From Watersipora subatra (lineage: Eukaryota > Bryozoa > Gymnolaemata > Cheilostomatida > Watersiporidae): 64,000 nucleotides of DNA. A program made the translations under genes and the position numbers. The notes below the pieces were generated by a model. It saw nothing but the letters and a program-made list of their open reading frames with translations, ran no database searches and was not told the origin of the DNA. Of the stretch, positions 1 through 28,883 are shown in pieces (within the stretch, counting starts at the first letter, position 1; each line of letters begins with the position of its first letter). The stretch spans positions 27,210,377-27,274,376 of the forward strand of contig NC_088718.1 of NCBI RefSeq assembly GCF_963576615.1, in the 5' to 3' direction.

Positions 1-122
1 CATACGCGATACATGCGCGATACATGCGCGATACATGCGCGATACATGCGCGATACATGCGTGATACATGCGCGATACATGCGCGATACATGCGCGATAC
101 ATGCGTGATACATGTGTGATAC
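1..122. repeat. 11-bp tandem repeat (catgcgcgata)
   Basis: About eleven head-to-tail copies of an 11-bp unit, with c/t changes at the CG steps (cgcg to cgtg or tgtg), consistent with CpG decay. The array runs off the left edge of the window, so its full length is unknown. Confidence 0.9.
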
Positions 123-311
123 AAGAGAAGCTAGTATCAGGGTTTGTAAATCGAATGACATAACATCACTTAGGCAACCTCCTACAGTTTGTAAACGATC
201 AAAGAACTTTTAGTGACCGTGACCTTAATGACAGATTGACTGACCCTAGCTTTAGGATGCAAGGCTGTAAAACTTATGGGTACAATAATAGTTGAATTTC
301 AGTATGCATAC

Positions 312-402
312 CTACGAGCCCAGAACCGCCAGTTACCAAAACAACTTTATCTGGGCTGGTAGAATGGTCACCCCAAACTTCCCACAGACTTGGCTGAGAC
401 AT
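312..402 (-). CDS. GDP-L-fucose synthase-like, first coding exon of a second copy (fragment)
   Basis: Read on the minus strand this is a 91-nt exon with the ATG at 402-400. It encodes 30 codons ending in the Rossmann nucleotide-binding motif TGGSGLVG and stops at a GTATGC donor. A tctag acceptor (exon edge 416) precedes a short 5' leader. The complete gene at 3880-21854 has an exon of the same length, start (MSQP..WEVW) and leader junction, so the two are paralogous. In the intact gene exon 2 follows 124 bp downstream, but here no exon 2 lies on this strand between 312 and the window edge. Exons 2 and 3 of what may be the same copy lie on the opposite strand at 2226-2799. Either the copy is broken by inversion or the assembly is wrong here. 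Confidence 0.85.
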
Positions 403-416
403 TTAAGGACTTCAGT

Positions 417-2225
417 CTAGAAAAGAAAGATTGGCCAAAGCGCTTAGCATGGCCGGCCCCAAATCTGTAGAAGCAGGCGAGAAACATAACAACTGAGGCA
501 AAAGAGAGGGCTTTCATATTTTAATACCTTTGTATATCAAATGTGATTTTTATGGAATACATATATAATAAGAGACATTTATACATTTATTCTACGTCAA
601 AAATCTATGTCAAAAATCAAGAAATCTATGTAATAAATTTATTTGTTTATCAATAAAGATATCTATAGATTTATTCATTTATCAGTAGAAATGTCTATAG
701 ATTTATTCGTTTATCAATAAAGATATCTATAGATTTATTCGTTTATCAATAGAAATATCTATAGATTTATTCGTTTATCAATAAAGATATCTATAGATTT
801 ATTTGGCTATCAAAAACTGTATCTAAAGACTTATTAGTTTATGAATAAAGATATCTATAGATGTATTTGTTTAGATAAACAAGCATCTTATATCTCATGT
901 GTTTAACTTTATCTGTAACATCAGTTTACTTTGATACAACTTATAAATATGTCATTTGTAAGCAATACTGGCTAGAAAAAACAGACGGCCAATTGCCACC
1001 TGCTGTGTGATGCCTACTCACCGACCAACCAACTGACACTGTAAGTCGAGCTGAACTGAATGGCTCGGACAGGTTGCTGCGCAGTCAGTGTTTATTAATA
1101 GCTGACAAGTTTATGAAGTGAATAGCTCAACCGAGTGAATGAGCACTTTGATTAGCTGTTCCACCTGATGGCTCTGTCCATTAGGGATACGATGCAGTAT
1201 CGTATGGATGTGTAGCATTACTTCTCATTATATACCTATAGGATTATGTACTCTGAAGCAACTACATGTATAACTTGTACAACTCGTACAAGTATAACTA
1301 ACTTATGTTACATGTACAGCTCGCTGCCATCAGAACCCTGCCATCGAATTGCTAGCATCGGATCGCTGACACCGAATTGCTGACACCGAATTGCTGACAT
1401 CAGCTCACTACTGCCAGATTAAAGTATCGACTTCTACTGTAAACTATCTTAAGTTACAAACTTACCATATAAACAAGTTTCTCACATACATAGATATTTT
1501 TTGACCATTTGTTTTTATGGCTTGTGTTCAATGAAGTATCTCAAATTTTATTTTTCACTCAAAATTGCTCCATCAACTGTATCGTCTTTATAAGTGCATC
1601 TGCTTATAGCTTCCTGCACCACATGTTATCCTCGGCCTTACTACAGAAAATGTGTAGCTTTAATCTCATGCCAATTCTTTTACCAGATTGTACCTCTGAA
1701 TCATTGTACGACTGTTATCCCTGCAAACATCGCATTTCACCCCTTTTCAGCATTCAGTCTCCACGAATAGTGAGGCCTGTTTCCAGCCCAACAATCCACT
1801 TCTGTTCATTGATACGCAAATGCAATCTTTCACAACAATAATAACTGGTTTACCAGACGACAAGAAGTTTGAAAGTTTCTCAGCATCTTCTGGAAAGAAC
1901 TGAACTTTTGGACATCTGAACTGCTTTGGTAAAGCTATCTTTTGCATTTTAGCAAAATGTAAAAGCACAAAAGCACATTTTTACACTTAGAATGGTGCTA
2001 GCTAATGGGGATAGGATGACTTCACCTGCAAGTCACAGATGCAAAGTAAACTCGGACTATAGCTTTTCTTGATTTTAAAACAGGTTTTGTAGTCTTTCGA
2101 TTTTTGCTTTAAATTTAAATTCCCTAATTTCTGATAGACTTACCTTTTTCAGTCTATGCTTATTTGTGTCTAGAATCGGTGAAAGGCTCACAAGGCACAT
2201 GTTACTATGTTTCTCATTACATGAG
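417..2225. other. Gene-free stretch between GFUS-like fragments
   Basis: I see no exon with coding support here. It contains the 32-bp array at 606-872 and short direct repeats near 1320-1410 (variants of atcgaattgctgacacc). The open frames at 1509-1968 match nothing I recognise and overlap on both strands, as chance frames do. Confidence 0.6.
606..872. repeat. AT-rich 32-bp tandem repeat
   Basis: Six to seven diverged copies of a 32-bp unit containing atatctatagatttattcg and tttatcaataa. The best copies are at about 660-800. Confidence 0.8.
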
Positions 2226-2313
2226 GCAAAGCTATCAAGCATGTGCTCCTGGCTGAGGAAGGTCGAGTTAATGAGAGATGGGTGTTTGTAAGCAGCAAGA
2301 AAGCAGATCTAAG
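2226..2313 (+). CDS. GDP-L-fucose synthase-like exon 2 (fragment, plus strand)
   Basis: An 88-nt exon, the same length and phase as exon 2 of the complete gene (21552-21639), preceded by atgag and followed by a GTTAGT donor. It reads GKAIKHVLLAEEGRVNE then RWVFVSSKKADL, matching the family segment between the nucleotide-binding loop and the WVFVSS strand. It has no stop codon or frameshift. It lies on the plus strand, opposite to exon 1 at 312-402, and I find no exon 1 on the plus strand upstream. Confidence 0.85.
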
Positions 2314-2398
2314 GTTAGTAAAGACAGTTACTTGACTTACTGTTTGAATAACTAGGTTTCTATACAGCGATAGTCTAGTGATGCACTTTCGACACACC

Positions 2399-2510
2399 TG
2401 GGTGTGTCAGTGCTGAAGCGCTACGCTGGGGCGGCAAGCAGACCAGGTTTCTATAGGTTTCTATAGGTTGCTATAATAGAGCAATGGTTATGTGGCACCT
2501 TATGACACCT
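2399..2510 (+). repeat. Dispersed repeat, copy 1
   Basis: Shares order and sequence with 3209-3310 (gtcagtgc, gctacgc, ggc..caagcaga, gctata, atgtg..ccttat). It sits between GFUS-like exons 2 and 3, so it is probably an intronic insertion. The family is unknown. Confidence 0.6.
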
Positions 2511-2684
2511 TATGAAGAAACAAGAAAGTAAGAACTATGCGCACACTTATTGAAGCCAGTTGTTTGACTACTCAGACCTATGAGTCCGTGCTCTATAGTT
2601 TGAATATGCTACAGTATGTTGTCTTGCCCTTCCGTGTATGTTAAGTTATAGCAATGCATGAGATATATGCTTCGGATGTTGTCG

Positions 2685-2799
2685 CGACCTTACCGCCGTG
2701 CAAGAGTTGTTCGATGAGGTCAAGCCAACTCATGTCATTCATTTAGCAGTCATGGTGGGAGGTCTCTTTAAAAGTCTCGATAATGATCTAGAGTTCCTG
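2685..2799 (+). CDS. GDP-L-fucose synthase-like exon 3 (fragment, plus strand)
   Basis: 115 nt, exactly the length of exon 3 in the complete gene, ending in frame at a GTAAAA donor. The reading frame is open and includes [16 protein letters not shown], the conserved family block [15 protein letters not shown]. At the homologous upstream boundary the two bases are CG (2683-2684), not the AG a splice acceptor needs, so this copy may be unable to splice in the ancestral way. No exon 4 equivalent follows on the plus strand before 3880. Confidence 0.85.
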
Positions 2800-3879
2800 G
2801 TAAAATTGCTGAGTTTCTTAAATTGTACAAATATAGAAATAATGTTTTAGAGTCATCTTCTCTTATTAATTAATTTTAAGACAAGGTTTCTTGTCCTTCA
2901 ATTTCTGTTTTTCACAATTTCCTTTCATTTGCTAGATTAAATCTATAATACTTGAGTTGGTTGTAGAAAGGAAATCACATCTTTTCGCAAGTGTTCCCAA
3001 AGAGTCCGATATGAAAAGAAAAGTTTCCAAGAATCAGAGAGGACATTGTCTGTGACTGAAATGCCACTTTATAAGTTTAAACTTCTCGACGAAATGTTTT
3101 TATCGTTAAAGAGTTAGCGTGATAGTGTAGTGTAGCAATGCTAGTGCATAGCATAGTGTGTGTAGCATAGCATAGTGTAGTGTAGCATGCAGTGATAGTG
3201 TAGCAATGCCTGGGTGCGTCAGTGCCTAAGTGCTACGCCGGGCTGACAAGCAGATCATGCTTTCATGTGGTGCTATAGTAAAGAAATGATGATGTGATGC
3301 CTTATTCTAAGGCATATGTCTGCATAGGAAGCAACAGGAGCGCTAGACTTACGCGCATGCAAGGGTGCGATGCCATTGGTCGCTAAGGTCATTTCCATGG
3401 CGCAAAGATGGCGCGTTGCACGAGTGTTTCACTTTCAAACAGCAACACTAAACCTCAAAAGAGAGCAACACAGCTGTTTCCGTGATAGCATTGCAATGAC
3501 ATATGAGTGTGTGTTGCTAAGATATTGCTGTGTGGTGACTTCGTAAATATTCCTTGTTTTGTTGTTTTGCATAGCATATCTACATACACGTAGCTGTTCA
3601 ACACTGGAACACATGCTCATGTATTAGAAGGACTTATATCATTTTAGAAGCAGTTTAGTAGCATTTATATCTGCAGAGAGATTAGGAATACAGCTAAGGT
3701 AAAGACCATTAGGAGAATCTTTGAAGGAGACAGCAAAAGTTGCAGCCTTAGTATACATTGGAAGCAGCCACCTAAATTATATAACATGAAATACAGAAAA
3801 AAAACCAAACATGGATATGCCCTTTTAACTATCTATAGACAGAAACATGGATTGAGAAGGTTGAGCTCCATTGTCATGA
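2800..3879. other. Gene-free stretch
   Basis: No exon recognised. It holds a short gtagcatagcatagtgta repeat at about 3120-3200 and the second dispersed repeat copy at 3209-3310. The 3' untranslated region of the complete GFUS gene should begin at 3879 and run leftward. I did not find a clear polyadenylation signal. Confidence 0.5.
3209..3310 (+). repeat. Dispersed repeat, copy 2
   Basis: Same orientation and block order as 2399-2510. Starts tgggtgcgtcagtgc and ends near gatgccttatt. Confidence 0.6.
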
Positions 3880-21854
<17,975 letters not shown>

Positions 21855-22062
21855 CAGGAAACTTGAGTCTAAAAGAGATGTTACTAGAACAATACTTTCT
21901 GTAACACTGACGACATTGTTGGCAGAGTTAAAACTGTTTGAGTGTCTAAAATTTGGTGTGATGTGGTGTGTAATGACTTGGAGTTGTTAACTTGTACTCA
22001 GTAAGAAAGGTTTTATCAAGCTATTGGCATTGGTTGTATTTTGCAGCAACATTTTACTCAAT

Positions 22063-22480
22063 ACAATAAACTGAAGATGTGTATCCACTCACTGCAATAT
22101 ACTGTAGCTGTATGTTTAGTCACTGTAATACAATGAAGCTGTATGTCTACTCACTGAATTAAACTGGAGTTGTATGTTTTTTTTCCCTGTAATATAATGA
22201 AGCTGTATGTCTACTCCGTGTTACATACCAGAGGTAAACGTATACTCACTGTAGTACATGTATACTGAAGCTGTGTGTCTACTCACTATAATATACTAGA
22301 GTGGTATGTCTACTCACTGTAATATACTGAAGCTGTATGTCTACTTACTGCAATATAATACTGGAGCTGTGTGTCTACTCAATATAGTATACTGGAGATG
22401 TATGTATACTCACTGTAGTATGCTGGTGCTGTATATCTGCTCAGTGTAATATATTAGAGCTGTATGTCTACTCACCAGCA
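22063..22480. repeat. About 31-bp tandem repeat
   Basis: Diverged units containing gctgtatgtctactcactgt plus aatatactga, about twelve copies, with several losing or gaining a few bases. Confidence 0.8.
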
Positions 22481-22969
22481 CTCTAACAGTCAAACTGCTG
22501 GCCTGGGGTCTTACAGATAGAACTATATAGAATTTAGCCTAAATGAAAGTTGTGCATCATTGCAGATCATAAATAGCTATTGTGAGCTCACCTATCCATA
22601 AAGTGCAATGATGGCTAGAACAGTTGATGTGTGTAAAACAAGTCACCCTTGAAATATCCTGTAAAAAGCGCACATGATTTGGTACTGCAGGGTCAGTAAA
22701 CTCTGTATAATTCTAAGATGACTTCATAGGGCCAAACGAATATCAGTTGCCAACAACTACATTTGTATGGCATCAGAAATGGCTGAACATGATGCATGTC
22801 AGCTGGCCTTGTCCGCTCAACCATATTTACTATTTTAAAAAAGTGGTAGATGAAGCGAGCAACTTTTCCAGACTGATAAGCAAGCTTGATTTGACAAGTA
22901 ATGAATCTCTAGTTTATGTTTATGAAGAAGGCATAGTTATGAGAAAAATGACTTAAGTCAAAGTTGATG

Positions 22970-23150
22970 GGAAAAAAGATGTAAAAATCAATTTGAGTTG
23001 ATGAGGTAGTAGAGGTTTAGATTGATTTGAGTTTGTTGTGTAGAAAAAGTAAAGATTGGTTTGAGTTGCTGTAGAAAAAGTGGAGATCGATTTAAGTTTG
23101 TGGCGTAAAAGAGGTGAAGATCGATTTGAGTCGATGATGTAGAAGAAAAG
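22970..23150. repeat. About 37-bp tandem repeat
   Basis: Four to five diverged units built around gatcgatttgagttgatg and gtagaaaaagt. Confidence 0.65.
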
Positions 23151-23679
23151 ACGATTTATTTGTGGTTAGCAACCTCCATGAGTTTGTGGAAAAAGTTCAG
23201 CCAATCAAATAGCTCTTGAAATCAACTCTAGGAATTGTCCATACTTGTTTAAGACATATCCTTGTCTACTTAGACTTATGTACATTTGAGTAATTCACGG
23301 TTCTTTTGTTCTAAATGGCTCTGTAGGTTAAACCATTAGGATAGGCATATTTTCTACAAAGATACCTATAGTTGACACTGTTTTCTTAAGTAGTGGCTTG
23401 CTTGAGCCACGGTTCTATGTTCACATGTCATATAGATGCTTTGCTTAAACAGATAAATCATCCTCTCCACACTAACAGAAATGGCCTCAACTAAAAATTC
23501 TAAACCCATCAACTTTGACTACAAGCAATGTATTACATCAATGATAAAAGCTAACAACTATAACAAATATGACTTTTGCAACAGTATGCGAACTATACAA
23601 GCTATTAAAAACATGGTCTAAATCATTTGAGTAATGTGCAGCGATTTGAGCGTCAATGTCCTTACCAAAGAACGCAAAT

Positions 23680-23770
23680 AGCAGCCATGGTCTGGAGCGC
23701 ATGACCTGCAAACAACCGGTTGGAGTTTGATTCTTAAATAAGGTCACTGATGACAAGAATGACCACCAAT
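23680..23770 (+). repeat. tRNA-derived SINE (family 2)
   Basis: agcagccatggtctggagc (A-box region), gttggagtttgattctt (B-box region, decayed), then aaggtcactgatgacaagaa and tgacc. The same body follows the tRNA-like head in the minus-strand copy at 33243-33353. Confidence 0.6.
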
Positions 23771-24207
23771 CTTAAACCGTTCTCTGCAACTGGTCCTATC
23801 TCCAGTCGTTGGGGTTCCCTAACCACTGGACTATGCCCAGACATGCCCAGCCAAATTCACAGAGCCACTGTTTGTGTAATAATGCTGCTAATAAACCCAC
23901 ACATAGCCTTCGCTTGCAGTAAGCAAACCTAGTTAATGTTGTTACCAGGTTGATAAGATGAACAAGGTTGATCTTTCATCGGAACATAACTCAATTTTTT
24001 ATGTAGTGTCTCAGCAGAATATTAAATAAACTAATTGAATAATTTCTGAAATAAGATGGATTCTTACTGCAGAGCTCTGCTGCTGATGTACAAAAATAAA
24101 ACTTGTAGAAAATTCCCGAATATACATTCAGGATTGCGCAATCATGAGAAATGCATGATGAGTCATGCAGTGGTTATGAAAAGAGTATAATTATAATAAT
24201 ACTAAAT

Positions 24208-24420
24208 GAATGCCCATGCAAGGCGTTGCACGGGTAATAAAAAACAGCTTATAAACAGTAGCAGGTAGTTTAGTTGCCATTGGCTAAGTTGAATAATTAG
24301 CCAATGACAAAGCTAGCAAATCGGGTAATTTGAGTAACTCTAGCTTGCTTTTTATTGCTAAACTTACTATAATAAGAGCCATGAAGCCGTAAGACATAAA
24401 GCTAGCTCATGTGACGTTAC
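24208..24420. repeat. Dispersed repeat with gaatgccc..gcacgggtaataaa end
   Basis: A short palindromic start (tgcccatgcaaggcgttgca then cgggtaata), then acagcttataaacagt, accattggc-like, aatttgagtaac and actataataagagccatg blocks. Parts recur in the same order at 29905-30050, 53097-53210 and 60322-60420. The palindrome resembles Helitron 3' hairpins, but the family assignment is tentative. Confidence 0.5.
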
Positions 24421-24497
24421 GAGTCACACAATGTGATTATGAGTATTTCAACCAATGTAATATGAATGTGCACAATTATTCTATAACATAGAAAATA

Positions 24498-24600
24498 GTC
24501 CATGTGGCTTAGCGGTTGAGCTCCGCACTCTGCAGACCTGGAGATTACGAGTTCAAATCCAGTGCGAAGTGGATTTTTCATCGCTATCACAGACAGGAAT
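24498..24600 (+). repeat. tRNA-derived SINE (family 1)
   Basis: catgtggcttagcggttgag (A box) and gagttcaaatcca (B box), followed by gtgcgaagtggatttttcat and a cacagacag tail. Related heads and tails occur at 30276, 52893, 53262, 53492 (plus) and 60085 (minus). Not a functional tRNA, since the ends do not pair. Confidence 0.65.
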
Positions 24601-25924
24601 GACAGCCCAACAAACAAATTATCAGATAAACTACAAGCATTGAACTTTATATCTATATTTATTTCTCAAAGTATGTCTGTATATCTGTATGTCGTATACG
24701 AGTATTCTCATATTCTCGTATATGTCTGCATTCAGGCTATAGCTATCATTAGAATAGCTTAGCTGGGCAACAATGCTGACGCAATGTCATTGCCTACCGG
24801 CATTGAAGCTTACTAACTGGCTTAGTGGAATTTTCCATTGGCAATGTGCCAGGCCACTTGGCAACGGCCTGCCACTTGCTGGAGAGTTGCCTGCCAGCAA
24901 GTGGTAAGCAAATCTCATCACTTCTCATTGTGTATAAGCTGATTTTAAATATGTGGGCAACGCTCTGAGGCACAGCTAGTATATAAATATAATCAAATAA
25001 ACCATGCAACTGTAAAAAAATGCTAATATCCACCAACAACACAAAGTGCTAGCCGCACACAATAGATTTATCAGAAACAACAGCAAAGGAAAATAATAAT
25101 AAAACCACATACACATTTTTATGTAACAAATATGCCAAACCAGAATTTGTGACAAGTGTTAAATATGATAATCTTCAATAAATATGAATATGAGAAGATG
25201 GAATATCATGAAAACTAGTAATTTACAAATACTTATAGCAAAAATTCTTGTAGCTGTTCGCTAACTTTGTCCTAGAGGTAACCGTGCCCTTTTTTCTAGT
25301 TTAACTAACAAAAACCATCAATGAACAGTCGAAACACAAAAGGGAACAGATATGCATTCTACAGAAGAAAGAGTGTCCAAATGTTGTTCGTAATGCTAAA
25401 ACTCTGCTGTGCTAATGGTAACGTAAAACAATGTGTTACTAGAAAAAGCTAGTCAGACATTCCATCTTGCTAACAGTTAACAGTGTGAAGAGTGTTAACA
25501 GCATCTTTCTGTTAACACTTGTCACAGCTGTTAACACTCTCTACTGCTGTAAACACTTTTTGCAACAGTTAACACTCTCCACAGGTTTCAACACCTTTTT
25601 CAAGCCAGCCAGCTTTTTAATTGAATGGTATGTAAGTCTCCATGTTAGTACTATAACTAGCAGCTCTCCTTTTAAACCGCTACATATGTTTCATATTGGA
25701 CAGGTTAGCGTGCATATACAGAATAACTGCTATGGTCACTCATGTTCTGCAAGCTAATCCTTGGCACTAAACATTCACTTATCTATTACAAGATGTAAAA
25801 TCAAATAAAATTATTTTTACCATATTCTGTGGTCAATTTTACAAAGCTTGGCTGGCAAAAGGAGATTTAAGTTTTGACTGTTACAGTAAGTGTACAACAA
25901 TATCAGCCATCTATATATATTAAT

Positions 25925-26190
25925 CTCAACGCTCAGCATTCAGCTAGTATTGTATAACAATACTATCAACAAAGCAGCCGTTCAGCTAGTCTTGTATAAC
26001 AATACTATCAACAAAGCAGCCGTTCAGCTAGTCTTGTATAACAATACTATCAACGCTCAGCATTCAGCTAGTCTTGTATAACAATACTATCAACGCTCAG
26101 CATTCAGCTAGTCTTGTATAACAATACTATCAACGCTCAGCATTCAGCTAGTCTTGTATAACAATACTATCAACAAAGCAGCCGTTCAGT
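25925..26190. repeat. 40/42-bp tandem repeat, two unit types
   Basis: Six units of cttgtataacaatactatca plus acgctcagcattcagctagt (40 bp) or acaaagcagccgttcagctagt (42 bp). The two types are intermixed. Confidence 0.9.
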
Positions 26191-26854
26191 TGGCTACATT
26201 TTAAAATACCAACTCATTAGCTGCCTAGACAGGCAATGGAAGCACAACGCAGCAACTTTTTACTACAGAGTTTGCAAAGTTATTCCTAAATTTTTAGTTA
26301 TGGGTAATCACTTATTCAGTACCTAGTATGAGATAACAAATATCCTAATTAAATGCCAAACTAAAACAAAAAAACGGCAAGATTTTAATCCTATTGAATT
26401 TTTAACAAAAAGCTCTCTTAATGTACTGGGTGATGGCTGTATGCGGGCAGTGGAAGTTAATAGGTGAAATTGCTAGCTTCAAAGACCATGAAGTGAGTTG
26501 ATTGTCTTATATGTTGCTGTTGTATGAAAACGTTAGACTATTCTTAGAATGACCTTTTAATAATATATTGTTTACATATATTCTGAATATGTCTGTTTTT
26601 CATTGTGTTTTGAGCCTTTTTGTTTCATTCAATAGGAGGGTATACAAAGTTGCCCTCGTCAGTAGTGGGTGGTTTGGCAATGAAAATGATTAACCAAACG
26701 CTGTTCTATTCGCACACTCCAGCTCAAGACAACAAAAGTAAGGAAATATAATTTAATTACCTAACTATGTGCATACATGTAGGGTACACCTGAAATTATA
26801 GTTTTGGTTTGAGACTTTTTGTTGTCGGAGTTGGTAGAGGCGCCAAACTCTATA

Positions 26855-26995
26855 GTGCATTCTTTCAATATCTGTGTTTAGTTGCGTGAAAATTCATACC
26901 CAAACTCTACACTGCATTCTCTCCATATCTGTGTTTAGTTGCGTGAAAATTCATACCCAAACTCTACACTGCATTCTCTCCATATCTGTGTTTAA
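26855..26995. repeat. 57-bp tandem repeat, about 2.5 copies
   Basis: ctgtgtttagttgcgtgaaa, attcatacccaaactctaca, ctgcattctctccatat. The two complete copies are identical. Confidence 0.9.
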
Positions 26996-27559
26996 TAGTG
27001 TGAGCATACAGGCCCAAACTCAATTGTTGATCTCACTCCTGTTTTTCATTCTGAAACTTTGCTGACTCTATGGATAAACTGACCCCCAGAGAGCCTGTCC
27101 ATTCATCCATCCATTCTACACCATCGCACCCTGCAACACTGGTCAGCTAAGATCAACTAGCTGACACGCACGCACGCACATGCACGCACAAGAGAAGGTT
27201 TTGTATCAGAGCAAATCATGTATAAGAGATGTATATAAATCATATCATCTGTATGGATCGATTGAGCAACATAGCACTCATATTGCCCGACACCACAGAA
27301 GAGCCGTTAGGTTTAATCTCTCTCCTTCCCAAGAGCAGGAAACTCTAAACACTTGACTGCTCTGAGAACTTAACAAATGTGAGCACATCACAAATTTAGA
27401 TTTCTTTGATAAAGACTTGTAAGCGATTAGCAAACATTTAAGAAATGTAATTTTTCAGTTGATGCCCCTTTTTCGACAGCCCTGCTTAAAAACTCAGCAA
27501 AATACACAGCCAAGTATTTGAAAAAACTTTGACCTCAGAGAATTAGACGATCAAAATAT

Positions 27560-27700
27560 CTCAATCACACACACACGCACACACCTGCGCACACACCTGC
27601 CTACACATGCATGCACACCTACACATGCACACCTACACATGCACACCTACACATACACACCTACACACAAACAAACACACGCACGCACGCACACTTAAAG
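27560..27700. repeat. (CA)n-rich microsatellite, acctacacatgcac units
   Basis: Low-complexity cacacacgcac and cacctacacatgca repeats. The open frames over it (27607-27844) are artefacts. Confidence 0.9.
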
Positions 27701-28271
27701 CATATAGATGTTTATGTATTCAGTTATCCCATTTGCATGTCCTTCTACTTATCGAATTCCATATCGATATATGGAGATATCCGCTCTACAGCATGTACAA
27801 ACATTCCTTGCATATTTGCTATGAATCCTAGCAGATCTATGTGATCAAAGCAAAAAATTTTTTTTTAATTGTCGTGTAATTAAATGCTTGGAATGTGTAA
27901 TCGTGTTGTCTCATTTAGTTATTCATCATCGCAGCAAGAGGAAACAGGTATCTGGTGGCAAAAGCGGTGATGCGGAGCAATTGTATAGAACACGGTTGAC
28001 ATCATAGCATTGCGACTGACATGTTCACAAGCCAATTATAGTGCTAGGAACACGTGCTTGTGAATATGTCAGTTTTAATTTGTGGCAAGCTGCAGTCATG
28101 CATAGTGATCAGTGTGTTAGTGCTATAGAGAGTCGTCTACCCATTACTGTATGCTTCAGTAGTCTTCCTGATCACTATAACTTTTCAGTATTACACCAAG
28201 AATTATTATTCTTGTATTTCAGTGTCGAACAAGAATCTACCAAAACTACCTGTCAACCTGTCTATGGTGGT

Positions 28272-28279
28272 TACACACA

Positions 28280-28327
<48 letters not shown>

Positions 28328-28335
28328 CACACCAA
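28272..28335. repeat. (CACG)n(CA)n microsatellite
   Basis: cacgcacg repeated, then (ca)9-10. Three overlapping open frames here are artefacts of the repeat. Confidence 0.95.
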
Positions 28336-28682
28336 CAACTGATACAGTCAATAAATTGTTGCCAACAAATTAAGAGCCTGTATACTGTCATAGTTAATGC
28401 TTCATGCATCTGCAAGTGAGGCGGTGCGTGTAGTGGTTATATATAGCAATTGAGAGACTCGAACACATGTATTTTCTTTAAAATGCAAACAGACACATGT
28501 ATATGAAATATATTTGAACACAAATGGGACAAAACACAAGATCGTTGAGAGGTCATTCTCAATAGATAAAACAGAGGCTAGCATTGCACTATTATTTCAA
28601 AAAGGAGACATAATAAAAAGACAAAAGGCTGCACAGCGAGTAGACATTAGACAAGCCAAAAGGACTAGTGCATAGAGTGAAT

Positions 28683-28883
28683 TCACTGCGTGGCTGAAAA
28701 AGTACTGTAGTCTTTACTACTAGCATCATTAGGGGTGCTAGCAACTTGATCGATTGTTTTAAAATAGTTTGTAATGTCCAATGAGGAACGGTCTTTAGTC
28801 TCAGGTGCTCGGTAATACAGGAAGGTCCAGCAGAGAGCAATGATGAACATAAAAGGCAGAAAGGCGAACTCATCCAGAGATAT
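28683..28883 (-). CDS. SLC2A exon 12 (helix 12 and C-tail, stop)
   Basis: 201 nt, tgttgtag acceptor and TGA at 28685-28683. Encodes [20 protein letters not shown] then [21 protein letters not shown] is the conserved family motif after helix 12. The tail DYSTFSATQ has no recognisable PDZ or dileucine signal. Confidence 0.95.
   Translation of the reverse strand: MSLDEFAFLPFMFIIALCWTFLYYRAPETKDRSSLDITNYFKTIDQVASTPNDASSKDYSTFSATQ

Larger units (their letters stand above)
21869..28682. other. Region between the GFUS start and the SLC2A stop
   Basis: No coding exon recognised over 6.8 kb. It should contain the 5' UTR exon and promoter of GFUS and the 3' UTR of the sugar transporter. Repeats are listed separately (22063, 22970, 23680, 24208, 24498, 25925, 26855, 27560, 28272). 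The unassigned parts are AT-rich with only short open frames. Confidence 0.5.

Noticed and set aside
1..122. Possible CRISPR-like or telomeric array
   Set aside because: Contiguous 11-bp repeats without spacers, not a telomere motif, in a eukaryotic context.
1509..1968. Overlapping 110-aa and 73-aa frames
   Set aside because: No recognisable domain, opposite strands overlap, no splice context; probably chance.
24498..24580. Possible tRNA gene
   Set aside because: A- and B-box-like motifs are present, but no acceptor stem forms, and the sequence recurs with a common SINE body.
27607..28419. Open frames rich in His-Thr-His (MHTYTCTPTH and THARTHART types)
   Set aside because: Translations of (CA)n and (CACG)n microsatellites in several frames.
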